Shown: positions 46,093 to 57,900 of the stretch, piece after piece
Numbering within the stretch: position 1 is the first letter of the stretch
Layout: each line of letters opens with the position of its first letter
Assembly: GCA_034359265.1 (NCBI GenBank)
Contig: CP136891.1
Coordinates: 8,322,501-8,386,500, forward strand
Direction: 5' to 3'
Source: Canna indica
Lineage: Eukaryota > Streptophyta > Magnoliopsida > Zingiberales > Cannaceae
Length of the DNA: 64,000 bases
Translations under genes and position numbers: made by a program
Notes under the pieces: model-generated
Seen by the model: only the letters and a program-made list of their open reading frames with translations
Databases searched by the model: none
What the model was told of the DNA's origin: nothing

Positions 46093-49000
46093 TCAACCAT
46101 CAAAATTTTGGTCATGATCATCCAGTCCTCTGTTTCTATCGACTCCATAATTCATCCATGGCAGTAGTGACTCAATGAAGACAACTGCTGCATTGCGGCC
46201 AACAACCTCACGCGGAGCCAGGGCTCTCTCCGGAATAGCTTCTCTATTAGCATCAGGAATCTCATGCACAAGCTGAGGGCCAACCATGAAGTGTCGTATT
46301 TCTTCAGGGGGAAGTGATGGAATCACATCGGAGAAATCTGAAACCATAAGATTTGAATACCTGTCACATAGAGACATTGAGACAATCAGAAAAACCATGA
46401 GAAAAATGGGAATAACCATAATGCAAGTCCAAACCCTCAACACTTGAAGTTTGAATTAACTTTATCTTGCGATAAAAAACACAAGCAGCAATTTCTAAGC
46501 AGCTCAACAGAGAAATTGATTAATGGGAAAGAGAGAAACTTGCAATTCTAAATAGCTATTCTGTGGTTCTCATGTCACCATAACCCTGCTATGTGACTAA
46601 GGTCTTTATACGAGATAACTAACTCTGTACATCCAAATCCTCATTTCTGCAGTTCAAACCATTGGAAAAGATAAAGATAAAGGAAAATGGCTTAGAGTGA
46701 CTCACTCGTTCTTTTCTGAAGAAAAGGCTTCTTTCCTTACACAATCCCAATCCCTGGCTTCGCTGTTATTCTCTTTAAGTGATTCAATCACTAGAAAAGC
46801 TGCTTCTTTTATCAAAGTCTGCAATTCTGGAAACCTCCATAAAATATAACTTCTTTCAACATATATATTAATCAGGTGGTCAAGAGAGGGGCTTCCTGCT
46901 TTTGCTGAACCAAAAAATGGGTGTTTGAGTATTTGGGTCCATGCTGAATCCTTCATTGGTGCCTTATCTACAAGTTTCTGAAGCACCAAAGGATGAAGCA
47001 TCAAGGCCTGTTTCATAAGATCTTTAGATGTAGCTTTCTCACTGTTAACCAGACTAGATTCGTTGTCACGCTCAAGATAGAAACGGGACACAGCAAGGGA
47101 ATATGAGAAATTTGGAAACAACCACATTGAGTTGTCACACCTATATTCCTCAACAAATTGTTCCAACCATAGATACTCTTGCGCTCTAATAGAAAAGTAA
47201 TCAATGCAAAATAATGCTCCCGTCGGGTCATCTGAATCTAGTGAAAGTAGAAGCTTGCAGACCTCTAGGGCTGATCGATGACAACCACGCCTGTCCATGT
47301 TCTTCATGTGGCTGAAAAGAGCTGTAAATAATGGTTTATTAGTATCATGATGATATTTCAATTGGCAATTACCCTGAAGGGGTGTGAAAAGTGGATGCCA
47401 TGCGCACTCTAATGCATATAAGCACTTTTCAATTGTCTCAGCAAATGTTTGGTGTTCTCCTGAATACTTGAATAACTCAGCAAAGGTCAATAAAGCATCT
47501 ATATGATAAGGATAGAGCGCCAATATACTCCCGATAGCATTAATATCATTGGCAGCCTTGGCGACTTCAAATGCTTCTTGTGTATGTTTAAAAGATGGGG
47601 AATACACATACCTGAATGGCACCCAAAATACTAGGTTAAGAATTACTTAATGCTAACTGTCCAAAGGAAGGTACAATTCCACAGGAAAGCTTCTAAATTT
47701 TTAAATAAAGAAAATTACACATTATATAAACAATGAATCCACACGCACTTTTAGATGGAAATGAACACACAGAAATATGGCATAGGTTAAGAATTTGATA
47801 ATGCTAACTGTCCAAAGGTAGAGTTCCACAACCTGAACTTCCATAGAAAAGCTTCTAATCTTTTGAATAAAGAAAATTACGCATTATACATGGAAACAAT
47901 GAACCCACATGCACAAATAGGTAACATAAGATGCCTTATGAAATATGGCATAGGTAATTTACATTGCCTTATGAAATATAAGGTGCTGAATTAAAGGATG
48001 TTGTCACCTATTTTGACAAAAGGGGTAACATATGATACTGAGTGATTTTTCGAAATAGTCAGTCAAAATTTTAAAATACATTTAAAGCAATCAAAATACA
48101 TTTAAAGCAATCAAAATATAGTGGCAATTTCATCTACAATGCCACTATACACATTAAGATAGTAGTCACATTATTATGATGAAAGAGCTAAATTAGCACA
48201 AAAAAGAAGTATCCAATGCAAAGATGGATGGCTATGCAGATCATATCAATGTAACAGGATCAAGCCTCCCTACAAATACTTTATGATGAATCACTAAGAT
48301 AAAGACATTCAGACAGAGGCTAAATAGATATTACGAACTTCATCCCCTAAGGGATACATCAATCACACAATTATAGTGATCCGAACCTTGCCGTAGCAAT
48401 TGGTCAGATCTTAAAGATCGGAGAGAAAATCAAAATTCTTAGATCAAGTGATGCAATAGGTTGGTTAACCTGAGGTTCAAAATGACATCCACAATAAATA
48501 TCCTGCTACCACCAACTTGTAAAGTTCTCTGTGCAGTCCCCAAATGTCTATTAGTTTTAAGAGAGTAAGTACACTATGAGGTATAGGTATTTAGAACAAT
48601 TCTATTCAAACACCAGATCTTGTCCATGCTTTGACAGTCAGAAACATTGAAACAATATCCTCTTGATGCTGGGTAAAAGATACTTTGTTTTCTCAAAGAA
48701 AAGGTGAAAATATTAAGAATGCTTCTATCACTTTTTCGATGTTATAGTCTTATGTTGTATGGAAACTAAACTTCGTAGAGAAGATTCAGGACCATTGCAT
48801 CTATAATTTGACAATCAGCTAAAGGTATCTAATAGGCAGTCCTGTGATGCCCCTAGTTTTTTTTTTGAAAAAAAATACTATTGGTGTTTTCTAAAAGTTG
48901 TTAAAACAAGGGCAAGCAAAATTCAATGAACTCTAGCACTTACACTAGTTATCATATATGAGATAAAGAACAAAAAGGCACCTAAAATAGTGCATCCCAT

Positions 49001-50029
49001 CCTTTGTCTCCAGTAGTTCCATACTCAAGGAATTATCCCATCGAGGCCAAAATGTTGATGGAGAAGCAAGAACAGTTTTCCTTAAATTATAAGCACCGCG
49101 CCTTCCACCATGTATTTGTCTTGAGCTGCCAACACCATGTTGGTTCTCGAAAGAGTTAACCACTTTAGAACCAAATATTTTCCGCAACTCATTTTCAGCT
49201 TTTAAAAATTTTGGATCAACTGCCAAGACAGGAGATCTGTCATTCTTCCTGTTATTTTTATGGATTTCATTTCCTGATGCTTTGACATTATCAGACATCA
49301 TCTGATTTTTGGACTGCTTTGTATTGATTGATAGCTCTTCTAGAATGGAATCCAGCGACTTTTCTGCTCCGTTCTCTTCTTTGTTCTTTTTCTTCTTTTT
49401 CTTTGACTTCCTATTAGAAGAAGGAACAGCTTCAGCAGGTTTCTTAGCTACAGGTTCTTGTTCAATAACATCGTGTGATTGCTCTTGACCAACAAAATCT
49501 TGATTATCCTCCTGAAAAGGAAGTTCACTGTTTATGCTCAAACTTGGTTGAAAAAATTAACTTTAAGATTGCCCACGAGCTAACACATGCATTCCTAATA
49601 GATGCAACATGCGTAAGTTGATCCAAGAGAACTGTAGGTAAAAAAAAGAAAAGAACAAAGCTAATTACCCTTGTGTAAACAGATAAAGAATTATGTCATT
49701 CCCACGCAATTAATCAAAGCCCTAATTAACTAGGTTCAGAAGAAGAAGCTAAAGATTGCAATCAATTCCTCTTCCCTAGATAAGAACAAACGGAAGGAGA
49801 AAAAAGACCACATAAGAACGTCGGGGAAAAAGCAGCCGTGGAATTTGGGGAAGCAGGCACAGACCTGTTCGTCGAGGAGATCGAAGGGGTTCTTGAATCC
49901 GCCGCCAGCGGGCTGAGAATCGGATTCCTCCTCCTCGTTCACATCGTCGGCGGCTGCGGTGAGATCCGGGGAGGCGAGCTTCTTCTCCTCCTGCTCCTTG
50001 AGAACTCTCCTTAGCAAACGAGCCGACAT
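46093..50029 (-). CDS. TCF25: TCF25 / RQC1-like protein
   Basis: Four coding exons (50029-49865, 49511-48982, 47611-46706, 46360-46093) splice in frame to 622 aa; as I recall the Arabidopsis homolog is about 627 aa. The N-terminus is acidic (MSARLLRRVLKEQEE, then DDVNEEEESDSQ). A Lys-rich tract (KSKKKKKKNKEE) and the FKNPFDLLDEQ box follow. The Tcf25 domain spans about 200-540, with LRKTVLASPSTFWPRWDNSL, FRYVYSPSFKHTQEAF, PYHIDALLTFAELF and GALFCIDYFSIRAQEYLWLE. Yeast Rqc1 works with the ribosome quality-control complex (Ltn1, Rqc2, Cdc48) to help ubiquitylate nascent chains on stalled 60S subunits; animal TCF25 was first described as a transcriptional repressor. A quality-control role here is inferred from family. 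Intron 2 (1.4 kb) contains a local duplication. Confidence 0.92.
47632..47913. repeat. Diverged tandem duplication in TCF25 intron 2
   Basis: Two units of roughly 120-130 bases, about 150 bases apart, share AGGTTAAGAATT, AATGCTAACTGTCCAAAGG, AAAGCTTCTAA and AATAAAGAAAATTAC in the same order. They end in CACACGCAC and CACATGCAC. The units are diverged by substitutions and small indels. Confidence 0.7.
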
Positions 50030-50272
50030 GGCTGCGTCGCTCTCTCTCTCTCCTGACCGACTCCAGATGAAATCAGGATCGAATCGCGCAGCACGACCGG
50101 GTTTTGAAGAAAGGATTATATAGAAAATGGTGGCCTATTTCTATTTGGACATTGATCGAGGGAAGAAAGAAAAGGGGTATATTTATTGGGTCAATAACAG
50201 GGATAAGCGTTCGAGGAACGACCAGAATTAATATTATAGTATATAGAGAGGTTGTATTGGAGGGTTGCAACA
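50030..50272. promoter_or_regulatory. Divergent promoter region between TCF25 and tRNA-Thr
   Basis: About 240 bases separate the TCF25 ATG (minus) from the tRNA gene (plus). It must hold the TCF25 5' UTR and promoter, including a (CT)n leader just upstream of the ATG. Confidence 0.4.
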
Positions 50273-50344
50273 GCCCTTATAGCTCAGTGGTAGAGCGTCA
50301 GTCTTGTAAACTGAAGGTCCGTAGTTCGATCCTGCGTGAGGGCA
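50273..50344 (+). tRNA. tRNA-Thr (anticodon UGU)
   Basis: A 72-base cloverleaf can be drawn. The acceptor stem pairs GCCCTTA with TGAGGGC (one G-T pair) with discriminator A. The D arm has TAGCTCAGTGGTAGAGC (A box). The anticodon stem TCAGT/ACTGA carries loop CTTGTAA with TGT at 50305-50307. The T arm is CGTAG-TTCGATC-CTGCG (B box). CCA is not encoded and no intron is present, as in nuclear tRNA genes. A TTTT polymerase III stop follows at 50348-50351. Confidence 0.93.
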
Positions 50345-50345
50345 G

Positions 50346-51300
50346 TATTTTATGAAATAAAATAATGTTATCGTTGTATTTTTAATGCAAATGAACTTTG
50401 TCAACCAAATTTTTTTTAACTTTGTAAATTTGTCAATTTAGCATTAAATTTTATTTTTTAACCTAAAATTAGTCCGGACAATTTTTCTGCATATTAATTA
50501 CGGCAACTGGCCAACTAGTTTGAGATTTCATCCGGGTTGACGGGTTCAGGTACCTATTTTTTTTATAAATTTTAAAAATTGTTATGAAATAAAAAATATT
50601 ATCCATTGTATTTTATCAATTAAAATATTTTATGAAATAAAATAATGTTATCGTTGTATTTTTAATGCAAATGAACTTTGTCAACCAAATTCTTTTTTAA
50701 CTTTGTAATTTTGTCAATTTAGCATTAAATTTTATTTTTTAACCTAAAATTAGTCCGGACAATTTTTCTGCATATTAATTACGGCAACTGGCCAACTAGT
50801 TTGAGATTTCATCCGGGTTGACGGGTTCAGGTACCTATTTTTTTTATAAATTTTAAAAATTGTTATGAAATAAAAAATATTATCCATTGTATTTTATCAA
50901 TTAAAATATTTTATGAAATAAAATAATGTTATCGTTGTATTTTTAATGCAAATGAACTTTGTCAACCAAATTCTTTTTTAACTTTGTAATTTTGTCAATT
51001 TAGCATTAAATTTTATTTTTTAACCTAAAATTAGTCCGGACAATTTTTCTGCATATTAATTACGGCAACTGGCCAACTAGTTTGAGATTTCATCCGGGTT
51101 GACGGGTTCAGGTACCTATTTTTTTTATAAATTTTAAAAATTGTTATGAAATAAAAAATATTATCCATTGTATTTTATCAATTAAAATATTTTTTACTTT
51201 GTAATTTTATCAATTCCACATTAAATTTTATTTTTTGACCTAAAATTAGTCTGAATAATTTTTCTGCAGATTAATTATGGCAACTAGTTTGAGAGTTCGT
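50346..51300. repeat. 280-bp tandem repeat array, three near-identical units plus a diverged partial unit
   Basis: Units start ATGAAATAAAATAATG at 50352, 50632 and 50913 (period 280-281) and differ by only a few bases. A fourth, shortened and clearly diverged unit runs from about 51193 to 51300 (it lacks about 60 bases and reads CTGAATAAT where the others read CCGGACAAT). Units are AT-rich with no ORF. The first unit starts immediately after the tRNA-Thr gene and supplies its TTTT stop. Confidence 0.92.
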
Positions 51301-51970
51301 ACGAGGATGAGCGGGGTCAAGTGCTTACATTTTCCATGATACACGAAATCTATTAAGTCTATGATCGGTTTCTAAGTTTTGAACTTATATCCTATCATAT
51401 TGGACCTAGAATCAGATCATATCACAGTATAGTACGGGTTTCTGGTACTCTGCAGGAATCGATTCATTTATAAGTTCATGTACTATGTCGAAACTTATTC
51501 ATTTATAGATTTGAGTACCTCCAACATGTTCATTTACATGTTGCAAAATACAAGTTTTGATATTAGTTCTGATTCCGATTTTGGGCACCTGATGTATTGA
51601 ACCCGAAATAAAAATTGATTTTAATCAATTCTTTAATCGATAAATTCTAATTAATTTCAGATCTATCTGATACTCATGCACGCCCTAATTTCATCAATTA
51701 AACGATGATCTAATTTGAGTTATAAGTTCATTTGTTGGTGGTTGACCAAATCATTAGAATAAGCGAGTCTATTTGGGGCTTCCCTGCGGCCAAAGCCTAT
51801 TGCATTTATATCGCTCTCAAAAAACCACCCCTTTCTCTGGTTTCCACAATGTCACTACGAATCTCTCCACTGCTTCATCGTATTCCAGGATCCAATTTCT
51901 TCTCCCGATCTTCAAAGTCATTGCTGTAGCTGATCTCTTCCTTCTTCTTCTTCCAGCATCGTTGCACGCC
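51301..51970. other. Intergenic and promoter of the metallophosphoesterase
   Basis: AT-rich at first, becoming pyrimidine-rich in the presumed 5' UTR. An in-frame upstream ATG at 51773 would add about 66 residues with no signal-peptide character and was not used. Confidence 0.45.
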
Positions 51971-54900
51971 ATGGCTACGGCCAGATGGTCATTTGTCCTC
52001 CTCATAGCAGCGACAGTTCTTTCGCTGTCGCTCGGGGAAGAGTCGCCGAGGGGAAGAATAATCGAAGTGAAAGGGGTGCCCGAGTCGGTAGTGTGGGTGG
52101 TGCAGCTATCCGACCTCCACATCAGCGTCCACCATCCAGAGAGGGCCTACGATCTCCGCCGCTACGTTGGCCCTGCCCTAGCCATGATCAATCCCTCCCT
52201 CGTTCTTATCACCGGCGACCTTACCGGTAGGACGCCATATTTTAAAGAAAAAACTAATTGGTTCAATGTTCTTTTAGATCTTTCATGAACTAAGTCTCTC
52301 CGATTGTTAGTTGAGAAAAATGTGATTTTTCAGGCTATTCTGCTTCATTATGGATGAAAATTATTAATATTTTGTTAGATAACCATGGGCTTGTACTGGA
52401 ATTGCGATGGTAGTTTTGCTATTATTTGTCTATTGCTCGCTATAGTCTTTAATGGCACAAAATGTTCATCAGAATGTCTGACAATTCTTTGCAATGCCAT
52501 TCTAAGTTATCAGATTGTCTATAGGAGTATCCATTTTGATACGAATGACAGTAAATTGGATACTGAATACTGGTGAGGTTTCAGATACTGATGAAGATGT
52601 TCAGCGTTCATATTTCGCCTTGTTATCTGGCAAAACAATGCTAAATGGCCTTCATTACTCTCTGAAATGACTTAATTTCCATTTGACAATAGTTTAGCCT
52701 TGCAAACTGCTTTGAAAGCTTTTTTCTTCTATTTCATATTGTTCTCCCCATTCCCAAGCTCAATTCCTTCATTTTCGTTACTGTTTTAAACATTCCCAAC
52801 AATCAACTGTTTCAAAGTTCAAACCTTCTTGGAATGTTATTCCTTTGGTGAAACATATAAGGTGAAACTCATTTCGAGAGACATACATACAGAATTACTC
52901 CTGTTGTTTCAACTTCCAATATGTTTGTACTTATCATATATATTTTACTTGGACAAGATGTATAGGGATTATCTCTAAGTTCTTATTTTGATCAACTGTG
53001 CTCTATGTTTTTCTTGATAGATAGGTCTCTTATAGTAAGAAATCTTTATCCCTCTTCAACACATTTCGTCTTTTCGACTTTAATTTCCTATTTTACCTTT
53101 TCCTTTCACTATTGCTCTTGTTGCCCAACCTCACTTCATCCAAGTCCCAAGTGATTTTTTTTTGGAAAAGATTCACCAAGTCGAAGAGATATTGATGGAA
53201 AAAAGGAAAAAAAAATCCATGTCCAACTCCTTTTCTTCCTTTGATGAACACCTTCACTTCCATGCTTCGTACCATGGTTTAAAATCTTGGTACCGGTACC
53301 GGTACGGAAATTGCATACCGGTGGTTTTTTTTTTTAAAAAAAAGAAATAACTCCAAATCTCTAATAACCATATAATTGATGAAGAAATGCTTAAAATTAA
53401 TATTCAAATGTCAAATACATGAATACAATATTTAAAATGCGGACGAATGACGTCCGTCGTATCCATACATATCTTGGGCTTCGTGACATACACGACTAAG
53501 GTCAATACCGTAGGTCTCTAATGCCCATATTTGAAAATTTTCCCATGACATAATTCCTTGTATCCACTATACCACATTATCATTAGCGATTTTTTGTTGG
53601 GATTCCAAGAACTAGACCCTGTATCATTAGTTGAGTAGGTACTGGATACAAAGTAGGTTGATTCAGAAACTTCTTGCAAACTATTCATCATATCGTGATG
53701 GTAATCTTGCAAAGCTGTCGGTCCACCTCCTCGACGCGGGCCTATCTTCTTGTACACTTAAGTTGTTTGTCCGGTTCTAGCACCATGGTCATCATCTTGG
53801 GTGGCGTGATCGAAGTATTGTTCATTTGTCCATAGATCATCAGGTGGCAGTGTTGATGGCACGACGGTGTCTTTTCCACCAGCTCCATCATCATCATCAT
53901 CTCCTCCGTCTTCTGTGCTGCTACTGCTATGAACGGATGGCTCGTCTTCTTCGTCCTCTTCTGCTTCTGCAATCGCATCCAAAGGATCAATTGGTCGTTT
54001 ACCTTTGGCTTTGCCTTTTGCCTTTGAAGGTGTTGCCGTCTTTTTTCCCTTTGATTGGGAAGATGGAGAGTCTGATTCAGATCGGCGTCTTGCTTGTCGA
54101 ATTCGTTGAGAGTCCAAGGGAGTAATGGCCATGTTTTCTGGTTGGCTCTCAGACTCAAGTGCATCAGATATAATTGGTGAAGGCCGAGGTGGTTCGCCTG
54201 GTTTATCAAGAAGAGGTTGGTTGCTCTCCATTGCACTCCACCAATCAATTATCGGGTCCGCATCATCTTGGACGAACTCGACATCGAACGGATCTACATG
54301 TTGAATATCTTTGTTTTGTAATGTCCGCATTCGAAGCCGCATGTTGTAATGAACGTATACTAGCTTCTCTAATCAGGCATATGAAAACCGGTTGCGCGGC
54401 TTGGTATGAATCAAGGCAAAGGTCGACCAATTTCTCTCGTATCCACTTGATGATGTGGTTTGCAAGAGGATATGTGTTGCAATCTTCCGAAGAGTTGGAG
54501 CTTCGGTTCCAAATTGCAACCACCATTCAATTGCAATAGATTTAAAATTGATATTAGTAACGAGATTACCAATTTTATCATTAATAAATAAATTGAAAAA
54601 AATATATATCTACCTGGATCCATAGAATCTCGGCACGATATTGCAAATGGATCTCCGGAATTGCCACTTGAATCTCGGAAAAATCTTGATTCATTTAGAG
54701 CTTGTGCCGCTTCTCTGGTTGATGCCGACATTCGTTGTATGACATTGTGAAATTGATATAACAAACTATCCATCGTTCCAAGATCATATCAATCCTGGTA
54801 TGCGGGATTTAAATAATACGCTACAAAAAATTATAAATTTAATAAGTAATTTAGCATAATGAATTAAAATTAAATAAATTTCAGAATATTAAATAAAGAA

Positions 54901-57900
54901 TTACTCGCGATGTGTATGTCACGACCCATTTGATCCTCCCACCTCTGGGAGATAATGTCGATGAATGGTTTGTACTTGATTGGAGAAATCATAACCCTCT
55001 TGATTTCTTTTTGTGCTTGGTGGATGTAGTGGTAGAGATGACCCATTTGAGACGTCTTTTCCATATCCACCTGTCGTAGAACCTTGTACAATGGTTCTAC
55101 GGCGACGACTATCTCCGCAACGCAATCCCAGAAGCACGTGTTGAGGATGTACTTCTCGGTTTGCTTTCCATCAGTAGTTCCGACATATCTTGATGTAGAC
55201 CATTCCTCACTTGTAAACATTGATCGAATGTCTGCCTTACGTTGTTGGAGCGACCTTAATGCGATGAAGTTGGTTGCAAAACGAGTCGCTCTCGGTCGAA
55301 GAATTTCACCTAAAATATGGAATTATTATTAGTAATTATCAGTTTATCACATAAACTAATTAATAAATAAATACTATAAATTATTTTAAAAAAATACCTT
55401 CTGTAAATTTTCTCATAAGGGCGTGTACCCATGTGGTTGTATATGAAGCGCGTAATTTGTTGCGCCTTCTTTACCGTCGTCTTCACCATCGGTATAACAC
55501 TGATATCTTTCATCATTAAGTCTACACAATGGGCTGCACATGGAGTCCAATATATGTGAGAATAATCCAGTTCAATTATCTCACTTGCCCTTTTGAAATT
55601 GGCTCATTTGTCGGTTATAATTTGAACAAAGTTTTGGGGTCCATTCTTCTCGATCACCTCCTTCATCAGCTTCGAGATGTAGACATCACTATGGACTTCA
55701 TCGGACGCGTTCACCGACTTATGATAGATAACCCTCCTATTGCAATAGATGAGGAAGTTGATGATGCTCATTCGGGTTGGCCCGTTCCAACTATCGCACA
55801 TCAAACTGCATCCATAATCCCAACATTGTCGCTTGATTCCGTCGATCCATTGATTTATTTCATTGACCTCTTCTTCAAGGAAAAGTCCTGAAATTTCATA
55901 CGGAGTTAGAGGGGTAATACCCGGGCCTACCTTTTGGATGGTAGACACCATAGTTCGGTAGTATGGGTTGTTGGCTGCATTTGCGGGAATCCGGCTGAAG
56001 TGAAACCATTTGGAGATGGCCTTCCCCAACTCCCACTTCTTCGTCTTGCCCCAAGCATCGTCTATGCGCGGTTGCTTTGCTGATGAAGGAGGAAATGCCC
56101 TGGGATCAAGATCGGAAACATCAACATTAGTTTTCCTACCACTTGCTCCGAGGTTTGTGAAGAATCCACGAAGGCCTCCTCTGCTGCCTCCTCTGCTCTG
56201 AGTTTGAGGTGCTCTCATGCTAGAACTCTGACCAATATAAGGACCGAAGTGAATTAGACCGCTTCGGTCCATTGCTCCGGCAGCCGAAGTTGAGCCGACG
56301 CTGCTTATGCCACCGCTGCCACTGCCGCCGCCATATTTGAATTGAGATCCGGGATAATACATTCGTTTTCGTTCGAATTCAACATGCTCCAATGAAGCTC
56401 GGATGTCGGCTTGAAGTTCCGCCTCCTCGTCGAAATTGCCACCTCGAGCCTCATAATGGCCACCGCCAACATCTTGGGTAGCTCGTCGGTCGAACTCGGC
56501 TTGTTGAGCTGCAGTCTTAAGACGTTACTCATTCTTGTTGTTGAGTTGCGCTTTGAACATCTTTCGGACTTCGGGCGGTACTTGGGAGCAATCGACGACG
56601 TCGCCATATCCCCCGGCCAAGTGTTGCTTCAATCAAGTGATGCCTCCACCACGTGAAATCATATTACAATGGAGGCATTGCCAGTGATGAGCTTTCTCCA
56701 ACCGACGACCGTGCTGCCATGCGGGGTCAGCTTGAGATTTCGACGCCATTTCGACAGAATTTCAACGTAGAAATTAATAAAAAAAAGATGTGTGTGAGAG
56801 AGAGTTTGAGAAAGATTGAGAGAGATTGAGAGTTTAGATAGACAGAGGGGTGAGTGAGGGTGAAAGGAGTGTTTTGGGGGCTTTATATAGCCCCTAAAAC
56901 AACCCAAACCCGGCCCCAAACGGCTCTATAGCCGTTTGGGGTCACTTTTGATCATACCGGAAGGTATACCGCCCGGTTTGGGCGGTATGATTCCGAAATA
57001 TGTTGCCAACGGCTTTAACGTTTGATACCGCCCGGTATCGCCCATACCGGGCGGTACGAGCCTATACCGCCCATACCGGGCGGTATATGGCAAAATACCG
57101 CCATATACCACCTGGTTTTTTCAAATACCGGCTATATCGAATACCGGAAACCTGGATAACCGGTAAGTGCCTAAAGAAGGGTGATACCTCCTTTAGAGGT
57201 GGTCAACTGGTCATTGCAACCATTGTGTCTTTTAGCTATTAAAATCTATTGCTTACTTTTTATGAAGATTCTGTTCTATCTACTTGTTCGTTAGTTGTAC
57301 CGAATACAATCAGGTTAGAAACCTAAAAGAAAAGGAGAAGTGGCTAGTAGAAGCACTGAAAAGGATGGAGTCCTGCATTTTTTTAGTAGATAAAATACTA
57401 AAACAGAGTTTTGGCATTCAAAGGATAGTTTCTCTACTAACCAGGAGGTATTTGATTATCTGTTTATATCCCAGATGGGAAGAGCAAAGATTTATTAACC
57501 ATGAAACAAGACGAGTTGGAGTGGATAGAGTACCAGAATGTTCTTGACAATGTCATTCAGAGAAGTGGACTTAACAAGGAAATCTTCTATGACCTCAGAG
57601 GGAATCATGACTGTTTTGGTGTACCAAAGGCTGGTGGTGCTTATGACAACTATCACAAGTACAGTATAAATGCAAGATTAAGACGGGATGGAAATGTCCA
57701 AAGTGTCACATTACAGGTTAGCTGATACCAACATTCACTAATGCTTTTTGAGAGAAAAAATATAATTCTTATTCACTATTGTCACAAGCATATGCAAATT
57801 GATGAATTCATGTTAGTTCTGATATTCCCATTTTTCACTTTTTCTTGAATAGATGAGCTCTTCATATAAGTATATTATTCAGTCCCCACGGCCTAAGAGA

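Noticed and set aside
50346..51300. Tandem array considered as a satellite or CRISPR-like array
   Set aside because: Units abut without spacers and there are only about 3.4 of them in a plant nuclear locus; a local tandem duplication explains it.
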